DNA of 64,000 nucleotides from Streptomyces sp. NBC_00461 (GCF_036013935.1 NZ_CP107902.1:3567001-3631000), one strand, 5' to 3'. Positions 44,645 through 53,805 are shown, numbered from the stretch's first letter. A program made the numbers and translations. Notes: a model not told the origin generated them from the sequence alone.

Positions 44645-45706
44645 CTAGGAAGCTGTGCTTACCCGCAGGTAATAGAACCGCGTGATCTGGGTGGCGTTCT
44701 GGTTGTCGTCGCTGACCAGGAGGACCTTGAGGCGGCCCTTGTCGTGGCCCGTGATCGCCATGCCCTCGATGTTGTCGAGGAGCGGGTTGGGCTGGGGCTG
44801 CTTGGCCGTGGCGCCCAGGGACGGACAGTCCGCGATGTCGGCCAGCAGCGTCTTCTTGATCAGCCGTACGCCGGCCTGCCCCGTGAGGTTCTCGATGCCG
44901 CTGGTGTTCGTCGCCCTGCGCGGGTCGGCCAGGTAGAGGCGGACCGTGTTGCCGACGCCGGAGGTGAAGCCGCGCTCCAGGACGAGCAGGCGGCCGTCGG
45001 GGGTGGCCTGCACCTCGGGGACGCCGAGGCCGGAGTCGATGGGGTAGGCGTACTGGGCGCCGAGCCGGAAGTGCCCGCCCTTCGTCCTCTCCCAGGTCTG
45101 GAAGCGGACGATGTTCGCCGAGTCGCCGGAGATCGCGTTCTCCATCGACGCCAGCAGGGTGTGGCCGCCCGGGAGGCGGGTCAGGCCCTCGAAGGTCTGG
45201 TTGGACGTGGCGCGTCCGGCGGGGGCGACGAGGAGCGAGGAGGGGACCGGGAGGCGGTCGAGGATCCTGCCGTCGCGGGAGTAGCGGCGGACCGACGGCT
45301 CGGTCTCCGAGGTGATCAGCCGGGTGCCGTCCCGGTCGATGACGAGGCCCTCGCTGTCGAGCGCGGCGCCGTTCTCGTCGGCCAGCGGGACGACGCGCTT
45401 CGGCTGGAGCGTCTTCGCGTCGAGACCGAAGAGGGAGGAGCGGTCCTCCAGGGCCGCGATCGAACCGTCACGGTCGACCGCGAGCGCGGAGAAGTTGCCG
45501 ACGAAGGTGCCCTGGTACGTCGTCTTGTCGAGCGCGTCGGAGAAGCGGTCGATGGAGACGGAGGGCGAACAGGCGTGGGCGGCGGAGGAGTTGGCCGCGT
45601 ACGAGTTGGCCGCAGGCGGGTTGGCCGCGGCGGGCCCGGCGGCGGTCACAGTGGTGGCCGCCGCCAGGGCTGCGGTGACGGTCGCGAGTACGGTTCTCAG
45701 GCGCAT
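44645..45706 (-). CDS. Secreted esterase-like (phytase-like) beta-propeller protein
   Basis: This 353-residue exported protein has an Ala-rich signal peptide (MRLRTVLATVTAALAAATTV, cleavage near AAA-NPP). The mature part matches the esterase-like activity of phytase family: FSALAVDRDGSIAALEDRS, ALDSEGLVIDRDG, TFEGLTRLPGG, NIEGMAITGHD and VLLVSDDNQN, a repeated six-blade propeller pattern. ATG at 45706 was used; a GTG nine bases upstream is possible. Substrate unknown; may hydrolyse phosphate esters outside the cell. Confidence 0.85.
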   Translation of the reverse strand: MRLRTVLATVTAALAAATTVTAAGPAAANPPAANSYAANSSAAHACSPSVSIDRFSDALDKTTYQGTFVGNFSALAVDRDGSIAALEDRSSLFGLDAKTLQPKRVVPLADENGAALDSEGLVIDRDGTRLITSETEPSVRRYSRDGRILDRLPVPSSLLVAPAGRATSNQTFEGLTRLPGGHTLLASMENAISGDSANIVRFQTWERTKGGHFRLGAQYAYPIDSGLGVPEVQATPDGRLLVLERGFTSGVGNTVRLYLADPRRATNTSGIENLTGQAGVRLIKKTLLADIADCPSLGATAKQPQPNPLLDNIEGMAITGHDKGRLKVLLVSDDNQNATQITRFYYLRVSTAS

Positions 45707-45759
45707 GCGCGTCACCGTAGGGCGGGACGGTGACGCACGGGAGACCGACGCTTGAAGCG

Positions 45760-46614
45760 TCAGCTTGCGGCCAGATCCTTGTGAATTGCCTTCGAGACGC
45801 CCTGGATGGTCGAAATGCCGTAGTTCATGGTGCTGTTGCCCCAGGTGAGGACCGTGATCATGTAGTCGTGGCCGCCCCCGTTGAAGGTGCCGACGCTGTG
45901 CACCCGCCAGCCGTGCGTGGAGCGCTGCAGCCAGCCGTTCTTGACGTGCCAGGAGACCCCGGACGGGGCGCCGTAGGGCGTGCCCCAGCGCTGCGAGGAG
46001 ATGACCTGGCCCATCAACTTCAGGATGTAGGCACGGGAGTTGTCGCTCAGCACCGAGTTCTGCGCGGTGACCAGCTTGAGCAGCTTCTGCTCGTCGGTGA
46101 CGTTGATCTGGGTCAGGCCCCAGTAGTTGTTGGCGCCGGGGACGGTCTTCGTCATGCCGGCGGCGCTCAGGAAGCCCTTGATCTTCGTCATGCCGAGCTG
46201 CTTCCAGAGCTTGCTGGTCGCGTCGTTGTCCGACTTGGTGATCATGGCCTTGGCAAGCGAGTTCTCGGTGTCGGTGAGATACCGGTTGTGCTTCTTCGCG
46301 TCCCACAGCAGCGTGGCGAGGACGGTGACCTTGACGACGCTCGCGGAGTCGTAGGAACTGGTGGCGCGCAGCGAGCAAGTGGTGTTGGTGGAACGGTCGT
46401 AGAGGCCCACCGCGATGGTGCCCTTGCGGTCCGTGAGCGCCGCGCTGATGTCCTTCTTGAGCTTGGTGGCGAGGCCCGCCTTGGCGGACGTGCAGCTGAC
46501 GGCCGGGGTCGTGGCGGCCGCCGCGGGCGCGGCTGCGGCCACGCAGGGTATGAGGATGCCGGCCGCGAGGCCCGCACCGAGTACACGGGCACGTCTGGAC
46601 ACGTGCTGAGTCAT
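45760..46614 (-). CDS. Secreted beta-lactamase-like serine hydrolase
   Basis: This 284-residue protein has a signal peptide (MTQHVSRRARVLGAGLAAGI, with RR) and a class A-like penicillin-recognising fold. SVVK is the SxxK active site, KSDNDAT provides the SDN motif, and KNG (in HVKNGWLQR) takes the place of KTG. The Asn in KNG and lack of an obvious Omega-loop ExxLN suggest a DD-peptidase or esterase rather than a strong beta-lactamase. GGGGGAT precedes the ATG. It is adjacent to the phytase-like gene on the same strand. Confidence 0.85.
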   Translation of the reverse strand: MTQHVSRRARVLGAGLAAGILIPCVAAAAPAAAATTPAVSCTSAKAGLATKLKKDISAALTDRKGTIAVGLYDRSTNTTCSLRATSSYDSASVVKVTVLATLLWDAKKHNRYLTDTENSLAKAMITKSDNDATSKLWKQLGMTKIKGFLSAAGMTKTVPGANNYWGLTQINVTDEQKLLKLVTAQNSVLSDNSRAYILKLMGQVISSQRWGTPYGAPSGVSWHVKNGWLQRSTHGWRVHSVGTFNGGGHDYMITVLTWGNSTMNYGISTIQGVSKAIHKDLAAS

Positions 46615-46849
46615 GGAGATCCCCCGTCATTCTGAAATGGTGACGAGCGCACCCTAGGCGCACTCGCCTCTCTTGACTCACATGGATATCCGAAAGTTGT
46701 ACGTACGTTCCCCATGCGGGAGTTCAGCCGTCGGGGCGAATCCGCCCCAACCGCCCGCCCCTCGCCCGTCACCGCGCCCTGCGCGTTTTCACAGCCGGGG
46801 GCCAGGTTCGCCACAGCGCGCACCCACCCGCGGTCCCCACGATGCGGGG

Positions 46850-49093
46850 GTGACATCTGCCACCGATCCACTCCCCCACACCGAGACCGTGTCCGCCGAC
46901 CGGCCGCCGTCCGCCCCAGCGGCGACGCCGCCGGACAAGGCCCCACGCTGGTCGCTGCCCGCGCTGATCGCGGTCCTGGCCCTGGCCACGGTCCTCTACG
47001 CCTGGAACCTGTCCGGCTCCGGCATGAACACCTTCTACAGCGGCGCCGTCTGGGCCGGCACGCAGAGCTGGAAGGCCTGGTTCTTCGGTTCGCTGGATCC
47101 GGGCAACTTCCTGACCGTCGACAAACCGCCGTTCGCGCTCATGGTCATGGGCCTGTCCTGCCGTGTCCTCGGCTTCGGCACCTGGCAGATGATGGCGCCG
47201 CAGATCGTGGCGGGCGTTGCCACGATCTGGATCCTGCACTCGTCCGTGAAGCGGATCTGGGGCCATGTCGCGGCGACCGTCGCCGCGCTGGTGCTGGCGC
47301 TGACCCCGATCACCGTCGCCATCAACCGCGACAACAACCCCGACACGCTGCTGGTGTTCCTCATGGTGTCGGGCGCGGCGCTCGCGATGCGCGCCACCCG
47401 TGACGAGAGGCTGCTGCCACTGCTCGGTTCGGCGGCCTGCTTCGGCCTCGCCTTCAACACCAAGCTGCTCGCGGGCTACATCGCACTCCCGGCCGTCTTC
47501 GCGCTCTACCTATACGCGTCGAGGGCACCCTGGGTGAAACGGATCGTCAATCTGCTGCTCGCCGCGGTCGTTCTGGCGGTCTCCAGCTTCTGGTGGGCCA
47601 TCGCCGTCTCCCTGGTACCGGCCTCGGACCGGCCGTACATCGGCGGCTCGACGGACGGCTCCGCCTGGGACCTGATCATGGGCTACGACGGTCTCGGCCG
47701 CGTCTTCGGCGGCGAGGGCAACGGCGGGGGCGGCCGAGGCGGAGGCGGAGGCTTCTCCGGCTCCGCGGGCCTGGGCCGGATGTTCAACGACATCCTCGGC
47801 GGCCAGATCTCCTGGCTGCTGCCCTTCTCGGCGATCGCGCTGATCGGCGGCCTTGTGCTGTGCGGGCGCGCCCCGCGCACCGATCCGAGGCGGATGGGGC
47901 TGGTGCTGTGGGGCGGGTGGACGCTGCTGCACTACGTGATCTTCGCGACGGCCCAGGGCACCATGCACCCCTACTACACGACCGCGCTCGCCCCTGGCAT
48001 CGCGGCGTTGTGCGGCGGCGGTGGCGTGATGCTGCTGGACGCCCTGCGCGCGGACAGGCAGTGGGCGTGGGTGCTGCCGCTCGCCTTCGGCGTCACCGGC
48101 ATCTGGGCGATCGTGCTGCTGCGCCGGGCCTCCGGCTGGAACACCTGGTTGTGGCCGGCCGTCGGCGCGGTCATGGCCCTCGCGATCGTGGGCGTGCTCG
48201 TCTTCCGGTCCGGCAACAAGGCACGTCTGCTCACCGCGTCCGTCGCCGCGGCGGTCGTGGCGTCCCTCGCGGGCCCGACGGCGTACGCCGCCTCGCCGGC
48301 CTTCGGTTCGACGACCGGCATGATGGGCGGCACCAACCCGACGGCCGGCCCCTCGACGGGCGGCGGCATGGGCGGCGGACCCGGCGGTGGCGGCGGCAGC
48401 CGCAGCGGCTTCCCGGGTGGCGGCGAGATGCCGGGCGGCACCCGACAGAACGGCCAGAACAGCCAGAACAACCAGGCCGGCGGCCAGGCGGAGGGCGGCG
48501 TCCCAGGCGTCCCGGGCGGCCCGGGCGGCCCCGGCGGCCAGCAGGGCCAGAACGGCCAGGCTGCCGGCGGCAGGGGCGCGATGGGCGATACGGCCCGACA
48601 GCGCGGCGGCTTCGGTGGTGGTGGCATGGGCGGCGGTATGGGCGGCGCGAGCAGCGAGCTCATCTCGTACCTGGAGAAGCACCGGAACGGCGCCGAGTGG
48701 CTGCTCGCGGTGTCCAATTCGCAGAGCGCCGCGCAGATCGAGCTGAGCGCCAGGCAGCCGGTGATCTCGATGTGGGGCTTCACCGGCTCCGACAACGCGA
48801 TGACGGTCGCCAAGCTCAAGGAGCTCGTGAAGAAGGGCGAGCTGCACTACATCCAGATCAGCACAAGCGGCGGCGGCATGGGCGGCGGCCCCGGCGGCGG
48901 CAACAGCCTCAGCGCCGAGGTGGCCACCTGGGTGAAGAAGCACGGCACGGCGGTCAAGGAGAGCGCGTACAGCAAGAGTTCGACGTCCGACGCGACGTCC
49001 AACTCGACCGCCGGTACCACCACCGGCACAAACTCCTCACCCCAGTCCAACCAGTCCTCGCTCTACCGCCTGGACCCGTCGGACGTCAGCTGA
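46850..49093 (+). CDS. Glycosyltransferase family 39 (ArnT/PMT-like) membrane protein
   Basis: This 747-residue polytopic membrane protein resembles dolichyl-phosphate-mannose transferases and ArnT. The first luminal loop has FYSGAVWAGTQSWKAWFFGS and DPGNFLTVDKPPF, with the conserved acidic residue; about 11-13 hydrophobic segments follow to residue 480. The C-terminal 260 residues contain Gly/Gln/Asn-rich runs, then a compact domain with ISYLEKHRNGAEWLLAVSNSQ. The start is uncertain; I chose GTG at 46850 (VTSATDPLP) although no clear ribosome site precedes it. Likely glycosylates cell-envelope molecules. Confidence 0.85.
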   Translation: MTSATDPLPHTETVSADRPPSAPAATPPDKAPRWSLPALIAVLALATVLYAWNLSGSGMNTFYSGAVWAGTQSWKAWFFGSLDPGNFLTVDKPPFALMVMGLSCRVLGFGTWQMMAPQIVAGVATIWILHSSVKRIWGHVAATVAALVLALTPITVAINRDNNPDTLLVFLMVSGAALAMRATRDERLLPLLGSAACFGLAFNTKLLAGYIALPAVFALYLYASRAPWVKRIVNLLLAAVVLAVSSFWWAIAVSLVPASDRPYIGGSTDGSAWDLIMGYDGLGRVFGGEGNGGGGRGGGGGFSGSAGLGRMFNDILGGQISWLLPFSAIALIGGLVLCGRAPRTDPRRMGLVLWGGWTLLHYVIFATAQGTMHPYYTTALAPGIAALCGGGGVMLLDALRADRQWAWVLPLAFGVTGIWAIVLLRRASGWNTWLWPAVGAVMALAIVGVLVFRSGNKARLLTASVAAAVVASLAGPTAYAASPAFGSTTGMMGGTNPTAGPSTGGGMGGGPGGGGGSRSGFPGGGEMPGGTRQNGQNSQNNQAGGQAEGGVPGVPGGPGGPGGQQGQNGQAAGGRGAMGDTARQRGGFGGGGMGGGMGGASSELISYLEKHRNGAEWLLAVSNSQSAAQIELSARQPVISMWGFTGSDNAMTVAKLKELVKKGELHYIQISTSGGGMGGGPGGGNSLSAEVATWVKKHGTAVKESAYSKSSTSDATSNSTAGTTTGTNSSPQSNQSSLYRLDPSDVS

Positions 49094-49109
49094 CCGACAC
49101 AGGCGCAGT

Positions 49110-49150
49110 CGGCCCCCGACCACCCGCCCGGTCGGTCGGGGGCCGTCTTC
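49110..49150 (+). terminator. Terminator after the GT39 gene
   Basis: CGGCCCCCGAC (49110-49120) pairs perfectly with GTCGGGGGCCG (49135-49145), followed by TCTTC. It lies 17 bases after the GT39 stop. Confidence 0.7.
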
Positions 49151-49300
49151 GGATGTCGATCTCGCCAACTCGTGTAGACACGGGGCAGATTGTCGGTTCC
49201 GGTCACCTGATGGACACGTTCAGTTTATTTACAGGACCGCATGTCCATGCCACGCTCCCGTCTGCCGCCTTCATTCAACCCGCGTAGATGGGACCCCCAC

Positions 49301-50107
49301 ATGCCGGCGACACGTATACGCCGCTGGAAATCGGTGGCCCTGGCCACCTCCGCCGTCCTGGTCGGCCTCACCGCCCCGGCCCTGACCGCGACTTCGGCCG
49401 CGGCCACGACGACCGACTACGACTCGACGTACTACAAGAACGCGGTAGGCAAGACAGGTACGAGCCTGAAGTCGTCCCTGCACACGATCATCAGCGCCAA
49501 CGTCTCGAAGATCTCGTACTCCGACGTCTGGAACGCGCTGAAGGTCACCGACCAGGATCCGAACAACAGCAACAACGTGATCCTGCTCTACAGCGGCGTC
49601 TCCCGCGCCAAGTCCCTCAGCGGCGGTGACACGGGCGACTGGAACCGGGAGCACGTGTGGGCCAAGTCCCACGGCGACTTCGGCGAGGTGACCGGGCCCG
49701 GCACCGACCTGCACCACCTGCGCCCCGCGGACGTGACGGTCAACAGCGTCCGTGGCAACAAGGACTTCGACAACGGCGGCAGCACCGTCAGCAACGGGGG
49801 CGGCAGCCTCACCGACTCCGACTCCTTCGAGCCGCGCGACGCGGACAAGGGCGACGTGGCCCGCATGATCCTCTACATGGCGGTGCGCTACGACGGCGGC
49901 GACGGCTTCGCCGACCTGGAGCCCAACGAGAAGGTCAACAACGGCACCAACCCCTTCATCGGCAAGCTCTCCGTCCTCAAGGAGTGGAGCGACGAGGACC
50001 CGCCGAGCGCCTTCGAGGAGCACCGCAACCAGGTCATCTACGACACCTACCAGCACAACCGCAACCCGTTCATCGACCACCCGGAGTGGGTGGACGCGAT
50101 CTGGTAG
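49301..50107 (+). CDS. Secreted endonuclease I family nuclease
   Basis: This 268-residue exported nuclease has a signal peptide (MPATRIRRWKSVALATSAVL, cleavage near AAA-TTT). The mature protein has the endonuclease I / NucM active site: WNREHVWAKSHGDFGE and DLHHLRPADVTVNSVRGN, with the beta-beta-metal His and Asn. Extracellular DNA or RNA degradation is the likely role. I chose ATG at 49301 for the signal peptide; in-frame starts from 49241 add 20 residues. A terminator follows. Confidence 0.9.
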   Translation: MPATRIRRWKSVALATSAVLVGLTAPALTATSAAATTTDYDSTYYKNAVGKTGTSLKSSLHTIISANVSKISYSDVWNALKVTDQDPNNSNNVILLYSGVSRAKSLSGGDTGDWNREHVWAKSHGDFGEVTGPGTDLHHLRPADVTVNSVRGNKDFDNGGSTVSNGGGSLTDSDSFEPRDADKGDVARMILYMAVRYDGGDGFADLEPNEKVNNGTNPFIGKLSVLKEWSDEDPPSAFEEHRNQVIYDTYQHNRNPFIDHPEWVDAIW

Positions 50108-50143
50108 ACCGCGACCGGCCGACGCACGAGAGCACACCACTGA

Positions 50144-50178
50144 GCCCTCCCGGTACCCCCAAGCCGGGAGGGCTTTGC
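50144..50178 (+). terminator. Terminator after the nuclease gene
   Basis: GCCCTCCCGG (50144-50153) pairs perfectly with CCGGGAGGGC (50164-50173), followed by TTTGCG. It lies 36 bases after the nuclease stop and 78 bases before the convergent SARP gene stop. Confidence 0.8.
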
Positions 50179-50251
50179 GTATCCGTTGAACTCCGACGCC
50201 GATCAGGGCACCGCGCCGCGGCCAGGACGGGCCCGGTTCACCGCTGTGCGG

Positions 50252-50968
50252 CTACGCGGTGGTCAGGTCCCGTATCAGTTCGGTCATCCGGGAGGACGGC
50301 GACACCCTCAACTCCCGCTGGAGCAGCCTTCGGTACTCCAGGTAGTGCTTGACCGCACAGGCGATGTTGCCCTCCGCCGCGTGGACCTCGATGGCGATAC
50401 GGTGAGCGGTCTCACGGTAGGGGTCGACGGTGGTGGCGGCCAGCGCCGCCTGATGTGCCGCCAAGTAACGCCCGACGGCGAGAAAGTGCTGGGCCAGGCC
50501 CTCCAGCGCGTACAGCCGCATCTGGTCCCAGCGCTCGCGTTCGAGTATCAGCCATTCGTCGCCCCAGCCCGGCAGCAGCGGCCGGACCAGGTTCTCGACG
50601 AGTCGGTCGAGGTCGTCCGGATCCGCTTCCGTCCCGCCCCCTCCCTCCAGGAGCCGGCAGGCCGACCGCCAGGCCTCCCGGTAGTCAACGGAAATGCACG
50701 CCGACAGCGCGAGGCGCTGCCCCTCGCTGTCGACGACGGCCTTGGGCCCCGACTTCCGGCACTGACACAGGGCAGATCTGAGGTTGGCCGCCGCCCGCAG
50801 CGAGGGGCACTCGGGCCAAAGCTGGTCTGCGGCGGCCCTCCGGTGAATCCCGTCGCCGCGCACCGCCAGAAGGGCGAGCAGACGCTGAGCCCCCGCCGGA
50901 ACCGCGGCCCTTCGCCCACCGCGGATTAATTCAAATGGACCCAGGATTTCGATCCGCAATGCGTTCAT
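50252..50968 (-). CDS. SARP-family regulator (wHTH-BTAD) with a TTA codon
   Basis: This 238-residue protein has an OmpR-like winged helix at the N-terminus (MNALRIEILGPFELIRGGRR, residues 1-95) and a bacterial transcriptional activator domain (residues about 98-238; EGLAQHFLAVGRYLAAHQAAL, CAVKHYLEYRRLLQRELRVSP). This is the layout of Streptomyces antibiotic regulatory proteins. Codon 14 (Leu, 50927-50929) is TTA, so translation should depend on the bldA tRNA and be tied to development. ATG at 50968 gives the usual N-terminus. It is divergent from the PatA/G-like protease gene and probably activates it through 11-bp-spaced repeats. Confidence 0.9.
   Translation of the reverse strand: MNALRIEILGPFELIRGGRRAAVPAGAQRLLALLAVRGDGIHRRAAADQLWPECPSLRAAANLRSALCQCRKSGPKAVVDSEGQRLALSACISVDYREAWRSACRLLEGGGGTEADPDDLDRLVENLVRPLLPGWGDEWLILERERWDQMRLYALEGLAQHFLAVGRYLAAHQAALAATTVDPYRETAHRIAIEVHAAEGNIACAVKHYLEYRRLLQRELRVSPSSRMTELIRDLTTA
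50927..50929 (-). promoter_or_regulatory. TTA leucine codon (bldA-dependent)
   Basis: On the minus strand codon 14 of the SARP gene is TTA. In Streptomyces this codon is rare and read by the developmentally regulated bldA tRNA, commonly in pathway-specific regulators. Confidence 0.85.
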
Positions 50969-51103
50969 CACAGCTAACACTGTGCTCGGGGCGTTTATCG
51001 GCTGCAACCGGTGTGACCCCATCGGACCAGGCACACCCTCACCCGGACAACGTTCAACAAAACACTCTTCCGCATGCCGAAAACTCTCTTCCCGACATAT
51101 TGG

Positions 51104-51132
51104 AAACGCCCCTTAAACGCTCCAATAACGCA
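51104..51132 (+). promoter_or_regulatory. Three 11-bp-spaced heptamers, candidate SARP operator
   Basis: GAAACGC (51104-51110), TAAACGC (51115-51121) and ATAACGC (51126-51132) share xxAACGC and are spaced exactly 11 bases, the helical-phase arrangement bound by SARP proteins next to a promoter. They lie 106 bases before the start of the PatA/G-like gene and 136 bases from the SARP start. Confidence 0.7.
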
Positions 51133-51237
51133 TCCGAGATGCCCCATGAATGGAATTTTTACATTCCACGGAACACGGGCGTGGGAAACCTGATGTGTAT
51201 CCGAAAAGGCCCTGCGGTCGGGAAATGGGAGGCTCGT

Positions 51238-53775
51238 ATGGACGTCCGCTCGGTACTGCGTGGGCTCCCTGGGAAAGCCGGGCTTCTCGGCGACCGGGCG
51301 GTCCGCGTCGCCGTGCTCGACGGGCCGGCCGACTTCACGCATCCCTGTTTCGCGGGAGCGGATCTCACCCGGCTGACAACCCTCGTGACGGACCCCGTCG
51401 GTACCGGCCCGATGTCATTGCACGGCACGCATGTCACGAGCCTGCTCTTCGGACAGCCCGGATCTCCGGTGGCGGGACTCGTGCCGCACTGCCGCGGCCT
51501 CCTCCTCCCGGTGTTCCGGGACTCCCCGGACGGACGTCTGTCCCGTGTGCCCCAACTCGACCTCGCACGAGCCGTCGAACAGGCCGTGGAGGCAGGAGCG
51601 CACGTCATCAACATCAGCGGCGGTGAGCGCACCGCGGACGGCAAGGCGGAGGCCATGCTGGCGCGGGCACTGCGCCTCTGCGCGGACAAGGGTGTCCTCG
51701 TGGTGGCGGCGGTCGGCAACGACGGCTGCGACTGTCTGCAGGCTCCCGCCGCCACGCCATCCGTGCTCGCCGTCGGAGCGACCGACAGCGAGGGGGGACC
51801 ACTGGACATCAACAACTGGGGGGCCGCCTACCGCGCGAACGGGATCCTGGCCCCCGGCCGGGACATCGAGGGCGCTGCCCCCGGCGGCCAACTCGTCGCG
51901 CTGACGGGCACCAGCTTCGCCACCCCCGTCGTCACCGGCGTCGCTGCGCTGCTCGTGGCGCAGCAGATCGCCGAGGGGCGCAAACCCGATCCGCTCGCAG
52001 CCGGCCGCGCCATCCTCGCCTCCGCGAACCGACCGGTGTGCGGTCCGGACGACGCGCCGCACTGCCGTCGGCTCCTCGGCGGCCGTCTCGACGCCGCGGC
52101 GGCCTTCGAACTCATCAGCCGGGGGAGCTCGGTCGCCCGGGCGGTGCGGGGCGACACCGTGAACACCGCAGGCGAGCCTCTGGCACTGCGAACGACGCCC
52201 GCCGAACCGAAAGGAAGAGTCATCGCCATGGACACGAACGCCGTACAAGCGCAAGCCGGGGAAACGGCGGAGGGCCTCCCCGCCGCCGCAGCCCCGCCCT
52301 CTGACGCCACCGGAACAGCGTCCACCGCATCGAGCCCGGCACCGCCGCTTCCGCCGATGCCTCAGACGGCTCCCTCCATGACTCCGCCACCGGTCGAAGC
52401 GTCGAGCGCGGCCCCGCCGGCACCTCCCCTCGGGCCCGACTCCGTGGCACAGACACCGCCGCAGCCCGTGCCGCAGGGCTTCCAACAAGCCGTCCCCCAG
52501 GCCGGGGTGCACACCGCCGGGTACGCCGGGCAGCCGATGGGGCAGGCCATGACACAGGCGGTGGCCCAGCCGGCGCCGCAGCCAGTGGTCCAGCAGGTCC
52601 CACCGACCCCTGCCCAGACCCTCACACCGGTCGCTGCCGCCCCGGTGGAACAGGGGGTGCGTCCCTCCTGCCCGGACTGTGGCGGCACCTGTGGCGGACG
52701 CCCGAGCGGCGGCACCGCGCCGAGCGGCGGGGGACGTCAGCTCGTCTTCGCGGTCGGCACGATCGGCTTCGACTACCAGACCGAGGCGCGCAGGGACAGC
52801 TTCCGCCAGCAGATGCCCCCCGTGACCAATCCACCCGGGGGCGGCCGTCCGGAACAGGAGGTCCAGCCGAACATCTACGACCCCCAACAGCTCCACGACT
52901 ATCTGGCGAAGAACCCCTGGGCGTCCGACAAACTCACCTGGACGCTGAACATGGACGCCACCCCGATCTACGCCCTTGAGGCGGAGACGTCCGTGGGCAT
53001 GGACTGGACGAAGCCAGTCATCACCGACCGCACGGCATCGTCCGCGGAAGTGCGAGCCGCCGCCGAGAAGGCCGTCCGGGAACGGGGCGACGCCTTGACG
53101 GACTTCGTCGAGTCCCTCTCGTATCCGCCTGTCTCGACCGTCCACCGGACCTTCCGGGACGCGATCGTCGGGCAGATCCAGGACTCGAAGAGCGACGTCT
53201 ACGTCTCGCGGGTCTCCATACCGGGCGTCCTGACCGGCCGCACGGTGCGCCTGTTCTCCGGTCAGGTCGTCCCCGTGGTCGAGGTGAAGAGCCGCGGGCT
53301 CTACACCTGGAACGAGAACGTCTTCGTCGAGAACCTGCTGACGGCGCTCGCGGCGAGCAAGGACCCCGCCGGGAACAGCCCCGACCGGGAGAAGCTGAGG
53401 AGCATCCTCTACGCCGTCCTGGACAAGATCTACTACCAGCTCCGCAACCTCGGGCAGAGCTCCGCGGACCGTGCGCTCAACTTCGCCGGCACCAACGCCT
53501 TCCTCGTCGGGAAGGAGATCCGGGACGCCATAGCCCCCACCGGTCTGATGGACCACCCGGGCAGGGACGCCGGCAACCCCTACGCCCTGGACACCATCCG
53601 GGTCTCCAAGAGCCCGTTCTGCCGTCCCGGTTCCGACTGCCAGGACGTCGTCTTCACCTTCTTCGACCCGGAGAACGACCGCAGGGCGAACCTGTCGCTG
53701 CTGTTCACCTGCGATGTCAGCGACGAACTCCCCGTGACTCTCGCGCAGGTCCACCACTTCATCGGCGGATCCTGA
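51238..53775 (+). CDS. PatA/PatG-like subtilisin-family maturation protease
   Basis: This 845-residue protein combines two cyanobactin-enzyme modules. Residues 1-295 are an S8 subtilase closest to PatA: AVLDGPADFTHPCFAGADLT (Asp28), LHGTHVTSLLFGQP (His62), AGAHVINISGGE, AAVGNDGCDC (Asn161) and TGTSFATPVVTGVAALL (Ser226), so the triad is intact. A Pro/Gln/Ala-rich linker (about 345-475) leads to CPDCGGTCGG (Cys478, 481, 485). Residues 500-845 match the C-terminal domain of PatG (VFAVGTIGFDYQTEARRDSF, TWTLNMDATPIYALE). ATG at 51238 follows GGGAGG. It has no signal peptide. It probably cleaves the small peptides encoded just downstream; macrocyclase activity is uncertain. Confidence 0.88.
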   Translation: MDVRSVLRGLPGKAGLLGDRAVRVAVLDGPADFTHPCFAGADLTRLTTLVTDPVGTGPMSLHGTHVTSLLFGQPGSPVAGLVPHCRGLLLPVFRDSPDGRLSRVPQLDLARAVEQAVEAGAHVINISGGERTADGKAEAMLARALRLCADKGVLVVAAVGNDGCDCLQAPAATPSVLAVGATDSEGGPLDINNWGAAYRANGILAPGRDIEGAAPGGQLVALTGTSFATPVVTGVAALLVAQQIAEGRKPDPLAAGRAILASANRPVCGPDDAPHCRRLLGGRLDAAAAFELISRGSSVARAVRGDTVNTAGEPLALRTTPAEPKGRVIAMDTNAVQAQAGETAEGLPAAAAPPSDATGTASTASSPAPPLPPMPQTAPSMTPPPVEASSAAPPAPPLGPDSVAQTPPQPVPQGFQQAVPQAGVHTAGYAGQPMGQAMTQAVAQPAPQPVVQQVPPTPAQTLTPVAAAPVEQGVRPSCPDCGGTCGGRPSGGTAPSGGGRQLVFAVGTIGFDYQTEARRDSFRQQMPPVTNPPGGGRPEQEVQPNIYDPQQLHDYLAKNPWASDKLTWTLNMDATPIYALEAETSVGMDWTKPVITDRTASSAEVRAAAEKAVRERGDALTDFVESLSYPPVSTVHRTFRDAIVGQIQDSKSDVYVSRVSIPGVLTGRTVRLFSGQVVPVVEVKSRGLYTWNENVFVENLLTALAASKDPAGNSPDREKLRSILYAVLDKIYYQLRNLGQSSADRALNFAGTNAFLVGKEIRDAIAPTGLMDHPGRDAGNPYALDTIRVSKSPFCRPGSDCQDVVFTFFDPENDRRANLSLLFTCDVSDELPVTLAQVHHFIGGS

Positions 53776-53805
53776 CCGCCCACCCCCACGCATCAGGGAG
53801 ATGTC

